Below, piece by piece: positions 11,671 to 24,578 of a stretch of 64,000 bases of DNA. Location of the stretch: NCBI GenBank assembly GCA_009363875.1, contig CM018680.1, positions 63,585,279 to 63,649,278 of the forward strand, given 5' to 3'. The notes beneath the pieces are model-generated. The model made no database searches. It was not told the origin of the DNA and saw only the letters and a program-made list of their open reading frames with translations. The position numbers and the translations under genes are program-made. Numbering within the stretch: the stretch's first letter is position 1; every line of letters begins with the position of its first letter. The stretch is from Mikania micrantha. Lineage: Eukaryota; Streptophyta; Magnoliopsida; Asterales; Asteraceae.

Positions 11671-13110
11671 TTACTCGAAATTGATCATACCAATAGATGT
11701 GATTAAGTACCTGAACCTTCCTTCATCAAAAGCCTTGGTAACGAGATCAACTAATTTATGTTCTGCATCATCTTTGACTAAATGAATTAGCTTCTTTTCT
11801 GCACAATCTCTGATGAAATGGTATCTGATGTCAATGTGCTTGGTCTTGGAATGTTTGACTGGATTATTGGTTATGGAAATTGCACTGGAGTTGTCAATCT
11901 GGATGAGAGTATTAGACAACTCTACTCCATAGTCTTTCATTTGATTTTGAATCCAGAGTACTTTTGCACAGCAACTGGAGTAAACGATGTATTCAGCTTC
12001 TGCAGTAGAAGTTGAGACACATGTGTGCTTCTTACATTGCCATGACATGATTCCGGATCCAAGTAACTGGCATCCTCCATATGTAGACTTCTTGCTGATG
12101 TTGAAACCGCCATAATCACTATCAGTGTAGGCTATGAACTGAAAGTCAGCATTCCTAGGATACCACAATCCTAACCTTGGTGCTCCTTTGAGGTATCTGA
12201 AGATTCTTTTCACAGCAAGCGTATGTGAGCTTTTAGGATTGGCTTGAAACCTTGCGCACAAACAGGTTGCAAACATGATATTAGGTATGCTTGCTATGAG
12301 ATACCTCAAAGAGTCAATCATTGCTCTATACTGCTGTTGATCAACATCCTCCCCCTTAGGATCAGGACCTAAAGATGTTGTTTTAGACATTGGAGTGCCC
12401 AGAGCTTTACAGTCAGTGAAGCTAAATCTTTCAAGTATATCTTTGACATATTGATTGATTGATAAAAATCCTTGTAGGATTTTGCTTTACTTGTAATCCA
12501 AGAAAGGAAGTGAGTTTTTCGATTGAACTCATTTCAAATTTGGTTTCATTAGTGCTTCAAACTCCTTGCAGCGAGTTTCATCAGTTGATCCAAAAATAAT
12601 ATCATTAACATATATCTGGACAAGCATGATATGTTGATTGGATTTCTTGAAAAATAAAGTTTTGTCAAGTGTTCCCCTTTTGAAGTTGTTTGTTAACAGG
12701 AAAGAGGACAAAGTTTCATACCACTTTCTAGGAGCCTGATGTAGCCCATATAGAGCTTTATCAAGCTTGCAGACACGATTAGGAAACTTAGGATCCTCAA
12801 ACCAGGTGGTTGACAAACATAAACTTCCTCATCAATCTTGCATAGAGGAAGGCACTCTTGACATCCATTTGGAAAACTTTGAAGTTTCTGGCAGCTGCAA
12901 ATGCTAGAAAAATTCTGATGGCTTCAATCCTAGCAACTGGAGCAAAAACTTCATCATAATCAATTCCCTTTTCTTGAGTGTATCCCTGCACCACTAACCT
13001 TGCTTTATTCTTTATGACAACACCTTTGTCATCCTTTTTGTTTCGGAACACCCACTTTTTTCCGATTGCATATTTTCCCTGAGGTAAAGGGCAAACCTTC
13101 CACACACCTT
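11671..13110 (-). pseudogene. Ty1/copia reverse transcriptase-RNase H, old copy
   Basis: Reverse transcriptase and RNase H would copy element RNA into cDNA in virus-like particles. On the minus strand, 12797-13105 holds the RT start (NKARLVVQGYTQEKGIDYDE, DVKSAFLY) and 12529-12816 holds LDKALYGLHQAPRKWYE. The catalytic YVDD box reads YVND, replacing a metal-binding Asp. 11671-12390 is RNase H with AYTDSDYGG and STAEAEYI. Frames are broken around 12400-12530 and 12800. The catalytic change and the breaks make it inactive. Confidence 0.85.
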
Positions 13111-14985
13111 GTCATTCAAATTGCAGAAGTTCCTCTTCCATTGCTTCTACCCAACTGCTGTCTTTTAGTGCCTCAGCCACTTTCTTTGATTCGATCTGGG
13201 ATAGAACGCAGGAAAATAACAAATCTTTGCCTCATGCATTGAACTTCTAGTTCTCACTCCGTCTTCAACACTTCCAATAATGTTCTCAGCTGGATAAATA
13301 TTATGAATGCGGGTTCTGGGAATCACATCTAGCTGTGAACTTAAATCCAAATTACTTGACTCAAGGTTTGGAAGTATGACCTCAAGTTTGATTTCTGGCA
13401 TATCATGGTGACTCAGATTTTGGACTGGTACGGATTGATCTTCTCTGGGAAGGGAAGTTCCTAGAGAGTTTGGTTCAGCAGGACTTCCACAAGATGTAGA
13501 GTCACTTAAAGGAACAGCCTGAGAGGTGTTGGTTGTCTCAGACTGTGAAACAACATCATGTATTGAAGTGGATTGTGCCATGATTTGTCTTGAAGCTATT
13601 GGCAGTTCAACATGAAAGTCTTCTTCTATTCTGTGTTTGGTGGAGTCCAATCAGGACCAATTCCAGGTTTATTGATAGTATGCTCATTAGACTGAACATT
13701 TGCATACTCTTCAATAATCCTAGAATCTTTGATGTATACTCTATATGTCTTAGCCTGTGAAGAGTAACCAACAAAGTAGCCCTCTGCTGAATTCTCAGCA
13801 AACTTGGCTAAATGATCTTTAGTATTCAAGATGGTGCATTGACATCCAAATGGTTTGAGAAATCTAATAAATGGTTTTCTCTTATGCCAAATTTCTTAAG
13901 GAGTTATACCAGATTTAACTACCAATATTCTATTTTGAACATAATAGACAGCGTTGACTGCTTCTACCCAAAAAGTTATTGGAAGTTTGGTATCAGATAA
14001 CATGATTCTAGCAGCCTTAATTAGTGTCATATTCCTTCTCTCAGCAACACCATTTTGTTGTGGAGTCTTAGGAGCACTAAATTGTCTTGTAATACCTTTA
14101 GATTCACAAAATGAGTTTAAAAATATGGTTTTTGAATTCTGTTCCTTGATCAGATCTTATGATTTTTACATGATGGTCATTGAGAATGAATGATTTCAAA
14201 ATCTCATTCGTTTCATCCTTTGTGTTCATAAGGAATACCCAGATATACCTAGAGAAATCATCAGTGATCACCAAGCAATATGTCTTTCTACCTAAGCTTT
14301 TCACACTTGTAGAGCCAAACAAGTCCATGTGAAGCAAATGCAAGACTGTTGTTATAGAATTTATCTCTTTGGCGTGATATGATGATCTGTGTTGCTTCCC
14401 CTTTAGGCAAACAACACATTTGTCAACACAGATGAATTCTTTAGTGAGTAAACCTGTAACTAGATTATTTTTGACCAGTTTATTCATACTTTTCAGGTTT
14501 ACATGACAGAGTCTCCTATGCCAAAGAGATGATTCATCAAGTGAATCTTTTGAGACAAAGCAATTTATTTTGCTAAGTGGTATAGTTGTGCTCATGTCCA
14601 GCATGTACATGTTGTTTCTTCTGGGAGCTCTGAGCAGAATTTGGTCATTTGGAACGACAAATCCTGGTTTCAAGACAATGCATTCGTGCTTAGTAAACAA
14701 CATGTTATGCTTTTGGTCACACACATGTTATACACTCAGCAAGTTATAGTTTAGTTCTTTTACAAAATGCACATTCTCAAAGCTTACATTGCCATTTGTG
14801 ATTGTGCCCCTACCTGTGATATAACCTTCTACCGGATCACTTCCAAATGCAACAGACCCTCCAAAGAATGGTTCATATTTGTGCCGATGACTCTTGATGC
14901 ATGTCATGTGCCTGGAACAGCCGCTGTCAACAATCCACAAGTTGCTTTTTGAATTCTTGTTGTCCCTGCACATGACCAGAAGTGA
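13111..14985 (-). pseudogene. Ty1/copia protease-integrase region, old copy
   Basis: The minus strand carries the aspartic protease box WIVDSGCSRHMT (frame 14728-15042), then the pre-integrase zinc finger (LWHRRLCHVN ... CVVCLKGKQH) and the start of the integrase core (LLHMDLFGSTSVKS, IRSDQGTEFKN) in 14104-14724. The remainder of the integrase, with NGVAERR-like coding, is broken by stops near 13830-14100. 13165-13650 is the low-complexity linker to RT. The same layout is seen in the younger copy at 45877-47580. Confidence 0.85.
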
Positions 14986-14986
14986 A

Positions 14987-17406
14987 TTAGTTCCTGATGG
15001 GAACCCAAGCCCATGTGGTCTTGGGTTTTCCATTAGCATCATTATATAAAAATTTCTTTGATATCATCTTTGGTTGCCGGATCAGATAATGAGCAGGCTA
15101 GTGGAGCAATTGGTTGAATTGTTAGCTCAGATTTCTCCTTCTTCTTCCAAATTTTCTTGACTTCTGGAATTTTTGGAGAAGTTTTCTTTCTCTAAATGCC
15201 ATTTGAAGCAACTTTTTCTTTTTCTTCTGTTGGTTTGGACTTCGTTTTGGGTTAGGGTTTTCCTTCTGACCATCTTTTTCCAGAATGCTAGGTGTCGGAA
15301 GCACCTGTGGCTTTTGCTTCCGATGGCTTCTTTTTTTGCTTGACTGATTTTCTTCTTTCTGGAGCAGATTGTTCTTCTGAGGAAACATATGACTTACTCC
15401 AACTTCCCTTTTTACTTCCTCTTCCTTGAGGTCTTGAGTGAATTCTGTTTCTTGAATTATAGAAGCAGTCGGCAGCAAAATGGTTTGTTTCACCACACAT
15501 CAGGCACACAGTCTGATCCTTGAGAGATTTTTAAAGCTTCTCTCTTTTGAAGAAGGCTGAGTTATAGTTTACAGAACTTGATTGTTTGAAAATTCCAACC
15601 GAACTATTGGTTGGGTGGTTTACCTGAATCCCTGAAACACTGGCTTTTCTACCCTTTGATCTAGCCCTTTTCGACTTGTCAGATGGACAAGTGGCATAAT
15701 CATCTCAAGATGTACTCCCGATTTGAACATATTTAGCCTTCACAAAATATGATTTGTTTTTCTTGTTTTTCTTTCGTTTAGAAGCTGTTTTTAACTTTTC
15801 AAAATTTTTAGAAATGTCATCTTCAGATGTATGAGACGATTGAATCTGGCTAGATTTAGACGAATCATTTTCTTGTTGAATCTTGTGTTTGTCCAAAATT
15901 TCATCATACACAAGATTAATTTCCGGTTTACATCGTACCTCTACCATTGGAGTATAGGCAGAAGGAGGTTTCATTTTGTTATAACCCAAACCAGCCCCTC
16001 TTTTCCTTACCAGCTCAGTTGTATCACTCATTTTAAAGAGTTTCTTATATTTTTCACCTTGACTCAAAATTTTGTCTCTGTAAGACTCAGCCAATACAAG
16101 TTATGTTTTGGCAGTTGTTAATCGTTCCAATAGATTGTTAATTTGACACTGTTTGTTAGTGTCTTCATGCTTTAAACTGGAAATGGTCTTTTCCAATTCC
16201 TCAATATTTTCTTTATAATTTATTTCACATTAAAAGAAATTAGCCTTAACAACTTGTAATGACTGAAGCTGATTACAGACATGAGCATTAAACTGTTTAT
16301 AAGCATTTAACTTTTTTAAACATTCAGGAGTACACATATATTCTGTTACCTTGAATGTAGAGGTTGAGTCGTTGGCCATCAAGGCACTGTTGGATATAGA
16401 TGCATCCTCAGCTTGAAAACTCCAATCTACAAAGTCGTTCTGCTCTGCAACATTTGCTCTATTGGAGGAGCTTGATGTTCTTTGGTGTGGCTGTCTAGAT
16501 GTTGATGGCTGAGAGCTTGGGGATTTCCACTCTCTGGCAAAGTGCCCTATGTGTTGACAATTGGAGCATTTGAGTTTGAATTTGTCTAGGCCAAACCCGA
16601 TTTTCATGTTGTGCTTCTTAAATTGTCTACCAGTTCTTTGATAGAACTTCTTTGCCCTATTGGAAATCATGGCCATGTGGTAATTGATGTCCATCTCCTC
16701 AAGATCATCAGCAGGATTGCCATCTAAATCTTTCTGGCACAAATGAAAATAGTAGGTTTCTTCAGCCATAAAAGCACCTTGGCTTGAAGTAAGCAGTGGA
16801 GTTGAGTTAGTGAATGGGTTTGAGTGGGAGGTAGATGGAGTTAGATTTTCAGGAAAAGTGACAATGTGTGTGGAAGTAGAGTGCTAGATGGGTTGATAAT
16901 TTTAGTATGATGGATTATGGATGGGTGCATATAGGGCTGCTGAACCTGAGGGTACAAAGGAAAGTCTAGGTTCATGTGCATCAATTTCCATTTGGTATGC
17001 TCTGAGTATACCAAATAGTTTTCCAAGCTTCAAAGTTCTCAGATTATCTGTTCTTCGAATGGCAACAGAGTAGATGTTCCACGCTTGTGGAAGTGAACTA
17101 AGAAACTTTCTTATAACATCTTGGTTCTCTATCTTTACACCAGCATCCACCAACTCATCAACTAAGTGGACATACCTCAGATATTGACAAGCCATATTCT
17201 CGTTGTTTTCCTGACAGAAGTTCTCAAACTTTTGCTTCAGCATGTCTTTCTTGTTTTCCTTGACATCTTTGGATCCCTCATACATCTGTTGCAGAGAGTT
17301 TCACAACTCCTGTGCAAATTTGTATTTTTAGTGCGTGTATGATTGAGTTGGGAATCGTCATCTGGATCAGCCATAATCCCTTCGAATCCACCTCCATCTT
17401 CTTGTA
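14987..17406 (-). pseudogene. Sirevirus gag remnant, old copy
   Basis: It aligns with the 896-residue gag at 47596-50286. The minus frames 16902-17285 (VKENKKDMLKQKFENFCQ), 16230-16769 (CSNCQHIGHFARE, first zinc knuckle with its last Cys changed to Trp), 15705-16094 and 15288-15509 (CLMCGETNHFAADCF, second knuckle) are fragments of one gene. The stop at the gag end, TAA at 14987-14989, is at the same place and in the same context (AGG AAC TAA) as in the younger copy. The N-terminal roughly 80 codons are missing. Confidence 0.85.
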
Positions 17407-19334
17407 TACTAATTTATTTTATAAAATTCATTTATTATAAAATTTATTTATTATAATGAAACTCATACTTTACATATATTTAAATGAAAAATAACTAAAT
17501 GTGGTTTTCAGACTCATATGTTTGAATTATACATGATAATCTTAATCCATAGTAAGAAAAATGAGTAAATTTGGGTAAAATTTATTGTATTTTAGGTAAA
17601 AATGTACAACGTTTTGACATACAATGATATGAAATGGGTAACACTTTATCACAATGCGGGTCAAGACGAGCAACTAAAAAACTATATGAATATAATGAAT
17701 TTAAGCAAATAATTAAGAATGATTAATAGTACATTTAATGTTAAAATCATTAAAAAATATTCAAATAAACTTTTTGTTTCAGTACAACTCATTTAACATA
17801 AGCTAAATTTATGTACTTTTTCAACCGACCCATTTAGACAAAAACTGATTTTGTTAAAACACAGCCTACTCGTACCTATCTTGACACGTACCCATTATTT
17901 CTCATTACCCAACTCAACCCAACATGCGCGCTCATTTTGTTAGGCATAGTTTGAATGTATTTCAAGTAACAAATGAAAATATGATGCAATCTCAAGAAAA
18001 TCGAGTTAGACTTTACACATTTAATCAAGAGCTCAACAGTTCAAATACGAAAAAATATGTATAACTCATTATAATTTTTAAAAAAATTTATATCGTAGCT
18101 TTCACATATATTATGAACTATATTAAAAAACTCGAGTATTGCACGAGATTGGATCAATGAAATATTTAACAATTAATATAAAAAATAAAGTTAAAAAAGG
18201 AAAAGTTAAATAAAAATATAGAACTAAAATATTTGTAAATTACATTTAACAAAGAAATAATAAATTATTATCTAATTTCAAATAATTTAATTTTAATAAT
18301 ATTATTAATTAATAGGAGGGAATGAATAAATTATTTTTTGACCTAGTTATAGTAGATAGATTAAAAAGTATAAAAGAAATAAGAGATCGTAATGTACAAT
18401 ATCTTACTACTAATATTTGATTACAAGAAATGTCATATGTCACTCTTTAATTAAACTTTAACATAATATTATTTATAGTATACTGTTAATACATACTAAT
18501 GCTACTTTTTTACAATAATATAAAATCATGTATTGTGTTTTATATCAATAACAAAGTTTGCTATTTATAAAATATTAATAATTGATTATAAAATTTATTA
18601 AATGGTATGAAGCTACTTAATTTTTATTCGTAAATCCGTGTAATACACAGGTCTGTAACTTTTAGTATAATATAACGATGTCATTTTTTTAATGTTACGA
18701 TGTTACAACCAGTGACTAAGTAGGCGAAAAATTACGAAAGCCATAATACATGTTAATTTTTTAAAGTGAGAGAAGCGAAAACATTATTTTAACTTAAAAT
18801 AATATTTCAAACAAAAAAAATAATATTATGGGCGAAAAAATATAACCCCTAACCATTGGTTACAGTATTAGGAGGAGATGTACAGACCAAGAGATTTTAG
18901 AGTTTGCTGTTCTTAAGCATGTTCCAATTTGTGGGGTATAAATTAAGGGAGATTTTATTTGGAAACCCCACTTCTCTATAATAACACCCCAGCGAACTTA
19001 TACGGCATGTATTATTCAATACAACCCGTATAGTGTAGAGACACGCATTCCAAAGGAATGTCATGGATTCAGTGCAGATTCTTTAGACGGGTTGCACATG
19101 CCTTGACTTAATTTTACAAGTCAATTTGAGTCTCAACCAGTGTGGAGTAACCTTATACGGCCCATACAGGGCAGTACATGTCGTACATAAATCAATTATT
19201 TTATTTCAATTTAATATATGTATTTTGTAAATTTTTAACGATATACTTTTATTATATTAAATTTTGAACGATATACGTATATTATGTTAATTTTAAACAT
19301 TATAAGTCTGTTACGTTATTATTTTAAATGATAT
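17407..19334. other. AT-rich intergenic DNA
   Basis: Very AT-rich. GGGTAACAC-, CGACCCATTT- and TACCCAACTCAACCCAAC-type words around 17630-17930 resemble decayed hAT-type MITE text also seen at 6380-6780. No gene and no clean element ends were found. Confidence 0.45.
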
Positions 19335-19344
19335 TAATTATTTA

Positions 19345-19752
19345 GGGGAGGGTTCCATAGAAAACCCTCCTTTTCGAGAAAACTTAGAAACTAAACACAA
19401 TTGTTATTAATCAATTTTGTTTTTTGTTTTTCGTTTTACATTTTATTTTATTATAAGGTTAGATTTGTTAACAAAAAAAAATATATGTAATTCATGTTAT
19501 TACATACATGTAACTCATTGATTACATATATGTAACTTGTAAACTACATTTTCAAGTTACATATATGTAACTTTATAGATTACATATACGTAACTTCGTG
19601 ATTTAGATATTTTTATTAAAAAAAATTTCTTGTTTATAACATTTTTAAGCTAATGATAAAAAATCATGAAATTTTTTTTCTAAAAATTGATTGGTTAGTA
19701 GGAGCTTTCTTAGTTTTCTTCAAAGTGAGGAGTTTTCTTTTAAACCCTCCCC
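19345..19752. mobile_element. MITE with perfect 10-bp target duplication
   Basis: A 408-bp element with ends GGGGAGGGTT and AACCCTCCCC, a perfect 10-bp inverted repeat. It is flanked by identical TAATTATTTA at 19335-19344 and 19753-19762. The subterminal parts also pair (GAGAAAACTTAGAAA with TTTCTTAGTTTTCTT). The interior repeats TTACATATATGTAACTT-type palindromes. A TSD of 9-10 bp points to the Mutator superfamily. A relative lies at 31957-32325. Confidence 0.8.
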
Positions 19753-19762
19753 TAATTATTTA

Positions 19763-19964
19763 TGTGTTCAAACTAAATATTTTATTATATAATTAGTTTG
19801 TTTATGTTAATTTAATTTTAACGTAATAAGTTTGTTGCGTAATTATAAAAAAACACAACCCGAAATAATACAAATAAAGAACGAAACATATATATATATA
19901 TATATATATAGAGACACACAAAATGAGTTTACATACAATGAAAACAAAATACAAAAAGGCAAAC
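19763..19964. repeat. Spacer with (TA)n microsatellite
   Basis: (TA)n at about 19890-19911 between the MITE and the Athila remnant. Nothing else seen. Confidence 0.6.
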
Positions 19965-21240
19965 TAAACTATGATCCTCCGATGGTCCAGTGGATGCGTG
20001 GCTTCGGTAACGGTGGAAACTGTGGCTGACATGGCGCACGATCGTCCATTGGACAAGATCCTCCAGCCGATCAAGCCATCGCTAGATGCGTGAGTCCCTG
20101 CGTCCAGACGACGGCTATCTTGTATTAGCTCGTTAGTCTGTGACACCATACGTCACAACAACGCCTCGAGTGGCTTAGTGAGGCGCACCGCACGGTAGAT
20201 GTGTGGTGGATGCTCCAGTGAGTCCTGTGGCTGCTCATGTTGTGATGGTGACTGGACACGCTCCTCTCGAATCGGCTCGGGTCCTGGAATCTTCGTGTAA
20301 ACCTGCTCCTAGTGCGGCTGTAGCTGCTACGCGACGGCTATCTGGGCTGGTTGTGGGATACGGCCTTCTGATCCATTGAAGCGCAAGCCAACCCCTGGAT
20401 GTCTGTGGATATGCTCATATTCAGGATCATCCGACGATCCAGTTTACGGGGCTGGATCGCGGTCAGATCCTTATTAAAATGGAGGAAGCCTCTAGTATGT
20501 GCAATGTGTGTCACATACACTCCACCCCATAAAGTATCGCGCTCATGTCGGTGATAGAAGGAGGCGAAGTACAAAGCAAAGCAACGTGCAAGGTTGCACG
20601 GCCTCCCGGTCATCAGGGAATGAAAATAAAACAAATCTGACGTCGTCACCCACTCTGGGCTATGTCCACGTGCTGATATAGTCGTGTTGATGCACCTGTG
20701 GATGTATCAGATAAGTGGGTCCCGAATCGTTGCAGCTCGGACTCCGTGGCTCGGAAACGGGATTGTGGAGATCTGAGGCCATCACGCCCTCATCACACCG
20801 TCCTCTCCCTGAATCTGCCCCTGAACGAAGGCGTCGGTAACCGTCTACGAATCTTAGTGGTTGCCGATGAGCACGAAAATATCTCCATCGTCATCTCGAA
20901 ATGATGACCGCATAGCGAGAACTCGATGTCGGGCAGCGGCTCCTCCTCCTTGTCAGCAACGGGCGCCTGATAATCCTGGTGGTGAAACGTTGATAGAAAC
21001 TCCACTTTAATGAGCCAGTAAGTGGGGAGATCCGCTTTATCAAACAAGAGAGTCCAAGGTGTGTCCTGCCTAGTATGGCCCTGGCCCGCTCAGCCTGACC
21101 AGCCTCAGCTGGAACTGCCCAATCTATGTTGCGCTGGGATGACCATCCGTAGCAGAAGGCCGAATAGCGGCAGCGGTGCCCGGCTTGAACAACAGCCACT
21201 CGTGATACAGGAGCTCCGCAGCCTCGTCATCATATACTAA
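19965..21240 (-). pseudogene. Athila-like Ty3/gypsy ORF1 remnant
   Basis: A GC-richer island read on the minus strand in several frames. 20793-21047 gives LFDKADLPTYWLIKVEFLST and FSLCGHHFEM. 20338-20649 gives DLFYFHSLMTGRPCNLARCF, YHRHERDTLWGGVYVTHIA. These match the layout of the plant 'retrotransposon ORF1' protein of Athila-type gypsy elements (an EFL-STF block, a FxLGG/FxLCG block, then FF-xSMLxGRPVNLA). Frames change at about 20650-20790 and 20900, and the C-terminal tail (19965-20337) is also broken. No RT or LTR is attached. Family assignment is from motif pattern only. Confidence 0.55.
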
Positions 21241-22398
21241 ATTGTTATCTTGGTGGGCAGCCATCATCTCATCATCATCTCATCCAGGTGAGTTGGTGAT
21301 CTTTAAGGAAAATCGTTCTAAGTGTTGAATAAAACTTAAGTCCTGTAAATTGTTTCTCCTCCACGTTAACCACTATACTACTTCCTTAGAGGTTAATAAC
21401 TAGTATTTTGAAGTACATATATACTAAAACTAATCAACTGAATTTTTAAATAAACTAACAAATGTTGATGATTTTTTAATATCATATTGTGCAACTTAAA
21501 TTTATATTTTAGATTAAAAGAATGATACGTCAATTCCTGATCTCGTGGTTCTGATGTCTGACCGATGAATGATACGGTCAGATTTAAAAATACACCCGGA
21601 TGCACCTCCGCATTGGGGGTTTATTTTTATATTTTAGATTAAAAGATTGGTACTTCAATATTTAGACATTCCATTCATCGGTCAGATTGGTAAGTTAAAA
21701 GATTGGTACGTCACCAACCATCTTGCTTGCGGCCGCGTTTTACATGTTCCTCTTAGTTAGTCGGATATTGAGAAGGAACTTAGAGGTTTACCATGTAAAT
21801 ATGTTTTCACGGGCATTAAAAAAACATATATTACAATAAAAAGGCCATTAGTCTTTTTATGTAATTTTTTAAGGCAACATGTCAATGTTAAATGGCTACC
21901 AAAGAGCCTCAAATTAAACACCATGTAGCCTTTTAGACTAATGTTCATCTTAGACAAACCTCCATCTAGAAAGGCTACACACTTTGATGTCATAAGACTA
22001 GAGCAATGTAAATCTACTTTTAGACTAATGTTCATCTTAGACAAAACTCCATCTAGAAAGGCTACACACTTTGATGTCACAATGCTATAACAATTTGGTT
22101 ATATTTATAACGTATTAATCATAAATCTCAATACAGCATATAACTTGAACTAATATTACTATGTTCTTAAATTAATTTAAATACTTCATTGATTACACCT
22201 ATATAAGTTTATTTAGTTGCGAGTTTGTCAGTAGACATATTCAACTGTTTTAGAATAACTGCTTTACTTGTTTTACCAGCATCTAATCTATCGTAATCTT
22301 GTCACAAAACCCAAAAATGCAAAGTTTGAACCCACATCACTTGGTGAGGGAAACTGGGAAACACATGTTTTTTTATCTACAAATATCTACAAGTCTAT
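21241..22398. other. Intergenic DNA with one direct duplication
   Basis: No gene. It contains a pair of inverted or direct short repeats (GATTAAAAGA-GGTACTTC and GATGAATG-CGGTCAGAT around 21510-21700) and the direct duplication listed separately. Confidence 0.5.
21933..22079 (-). repeat. Direct repeat, two copies of about 62 bp
   Basis: AGACTAATGTTCATCTTAGA through ACACTTTGATGTCA occurs at 21933-21993 and 22021-22079, nearly identical, 88 bp apart. In the minus-strand frame it duplicates the peptide MTSKCVAFLDG-LSKMNISLK. Origin unknown. Confidence 0.8.
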
Positions 22399-22460
22399 CA
22401 CTACATAACTATTTTACTTTTAGTGATGGTCGAATCTATTGGTGAAGATAGTTATCGACG
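22399..22460 (+). mobile_element. Possible CACTA (CMC/EnSpm) terminus
   Basis: CACTACATAACTA followed by TTTTAGTGATGG resembles the terminal CACTACAAGAAAA ... TTTTAGTGACGG signature of plant CACTA elements. No second end and no transposase were found, and part of the following sequence is duplicated (AAGTAATGTTTTTCTTGAT twice at about 22493-22530). Confidence 0.3.
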
Positions 22461-23280
22461 AAAATCCATAGGAAATTTTTACCGAGGTAAATAAGTAATG
22501 TTTTTCTTGATAAGTAATGTTTTTCTTGATGCACAAAGGTAAGTTAATGTTGAACACATTTCTTATTAAGATTTTAAATAAAGGATTTATATATATAGCT
22601 TTAGAGTTTTCTCTATATATATTATTTTTCTGGTGTTAGTAACTATTATTTTTATGGCGTCTAAAATATGAATTATTTGTGAGAAAGTTTTTTAATTTTG
22701 AATTATTTCTATGTAAGTTTATTATTTTACTTTCTCCTTTTGGTTTCTTTTTCCCAAGTCATGAGTTACGAGTCACGGGTTAGTACTAGGTATAATAGTA
22801 CTTTGGATTTTTCCCAGGTTAGAGTTAACGATCACCATGTGACAATATATATACACAGTAGCCATTGTTCCACGTTTCAGTGTTTCTTACCAACGAATTG
22901 AATACTCACGTTCACATTTATTCTCATTGTTCCTTGTCGTTGCTTGATCACTAACACTTAATTAGAATATGTGTTATGGTGTGTGATGTCGACGTTAGAG
23001 GGGCCGGTCATGCCCCGGTGGTGCCCGCCCCCATTACACACCGGCATGAAGGAGGCGTGAAGGGTGGAGGCGTGAGCCGTCTCAACCCGTGACCATTCGA
23101 AGCCAAAGAAAAATAAATAAATAAAAAAAACGACAATATAGCCGTTTGAGTTAAAAAAAAAAAATTAAACCCTATATAAACTCATTCAACACACAATCAA
23201 AAACACTTACATACTCTCTTAATCTCTCAAAAACTCTTCAAAAATTTCAACTCTCATATCTTCAGAAACTTCTACACACT

Positions 23281-24419
23281 ATGGATCCAAACAACCCGTT
23301 TTTAAACCTGTTTATGAATTGTTATCATCCACAAATCGATACGAACAACCCGAACCAATTTCTAACGTTTTCAAATTGGTGCCCACAACAACCGTTTTTT
23401 AATCAAAGTTCACCCGCTTTTGACAACGTTTCCGAAACCCAACCAGAACCCAACGTTGACGTTGTTCCGGAAACACAACCGACCCCCAATCGGCTACATC
23501 GCGACTCAGGCACAGACGGGGTGCCCAAAAAAACAAAAAAAAAAGACCATTACTCCATGGTTAGAAGTTGAGGTGGTAGTAACTAGCTCGTGCCAACATT
23601 AATGTTTCCGAATATCCATTCGTTGGTAACAACCAAACGAGCACGCAATTTTGGAAACGCGTTAGAGCCCAGTTTTTTCAGCAATGGGTCATGATTTCTA
23701 CCGCAATGGGTCATGATTTCTACCGGACGAACGACATGATTTCCGGAAAATGGCGCGACAGTTTTTTCAGCAATAGGTCATGATTTATACCGCAATGGGT
23801 CATGATTTCTACCAGACGAACGACATGATTTCCGGAAAATGGCACGACTTGCAACGTAAAGTCGCGAAATTTAATGGAGTGTGGATTCAACACCACAACA
23901 ACCGAAAAAGTGGTGAGAGTGACGAAACGGTCATGAGCGAGGCTTTAATGACCTATGCTAGATAAAACGGGTCATTTACTCATATCGTGTTGTAGCAGAT
24001 TATGAGAAAATCAATAAAATGGCATCCCGCCTTGAAGTTACAAACTTTGAAACGGACGAAGACGTCATTTTCCGGAAAATATACGACCACTCAATCTGAG
24101 TCCACCGGTCGATATCTCATTAACTTAAATGAGTCGGATGAGGAAGTTAAGATGGACATGCCCCACCTCTTCTCAACGTCCGCCCGGTCGAAACAATAAG
24201 GGAAAATGACCACAAGCCCCGTCTTCAACTGATTACAAAGACACGTTGGAGACCATTTCCATGTCGTTACAAAAATTTGTCAACTTACGTACATGAGCAA
24301 AAACAATACAACAATGATATGAAATTTTTGTGGACACAACCGATCACTTAACTGATCGCGCTCGTGAAATGGCCGAGAAGATGAAGGAGCGTATTATGAA
24401 GAGATATAATATGGATTAG
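23281..24419 (+). pseudogene. Harbinger-type Myb/SANT-like ORF1 protein, broken
   Basis: Starts MDPNNPFLNLFMNCYHPQ. Asn/Pro/Gln-rich N-terminus, then a basic KKTKKK stretch, a trihelix/SANT-like block (VGNNQTSTQFWKRV, ISGKWHDLQRKVAKFNGVW, NNRKSGESDETVMSEAL), then a tail with KWHPALKLQTLKRTKTSFSG and ENMKE-like coding ending at TAG 24417-24419. Such proteins are often labelled 'glutathione S-transferase T3-like' but are the DNA-binding ORF1 of PIF/Harbinger transposons that partners a separate transposase. Lesions: a frameshift near 23550, an 89-bp tandem duplication (23671-23759 and 23760-23848) and stops after 23965 and 24199. Function lost. Confidence 0.7.
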
Positions 24420-24578
24420 TGCTTTTATGTATTTTTTATCAGCTAATTTTTTTATTATGTAATTTTTTTGGTTTTATTATTTTATTTTATATTTTTTTAT
24501 TAATATTATGTCTTTTTTTAATTCAATTTTTAATTAAAAAAAGAAAAATCAAATAATAAAATATTGAAGAAAGGTGAT

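Larger units (their letters stand above)
9600..17406 (-). mobile_element. Old, truncated Sirevirus-type Ty1/copia copy
   Basis: On the minus strand it shows, in order from the right, gag, protease, integrase, reverse transcriptase, RNase H and part of a 3' envelope-like ORF. The element at 33155-51193 is its closest relative in the window and aligns through every module. Both LTRs and the primer site are missing: homology stops at about 17406 inside the gag N-terminus, and at about 9600 before any 3' LTR. Many stops and frameshifts break the frames. The envelope-like part is separated from pol by a chromovirus-type LTR fragment. Confidence 0.85.
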
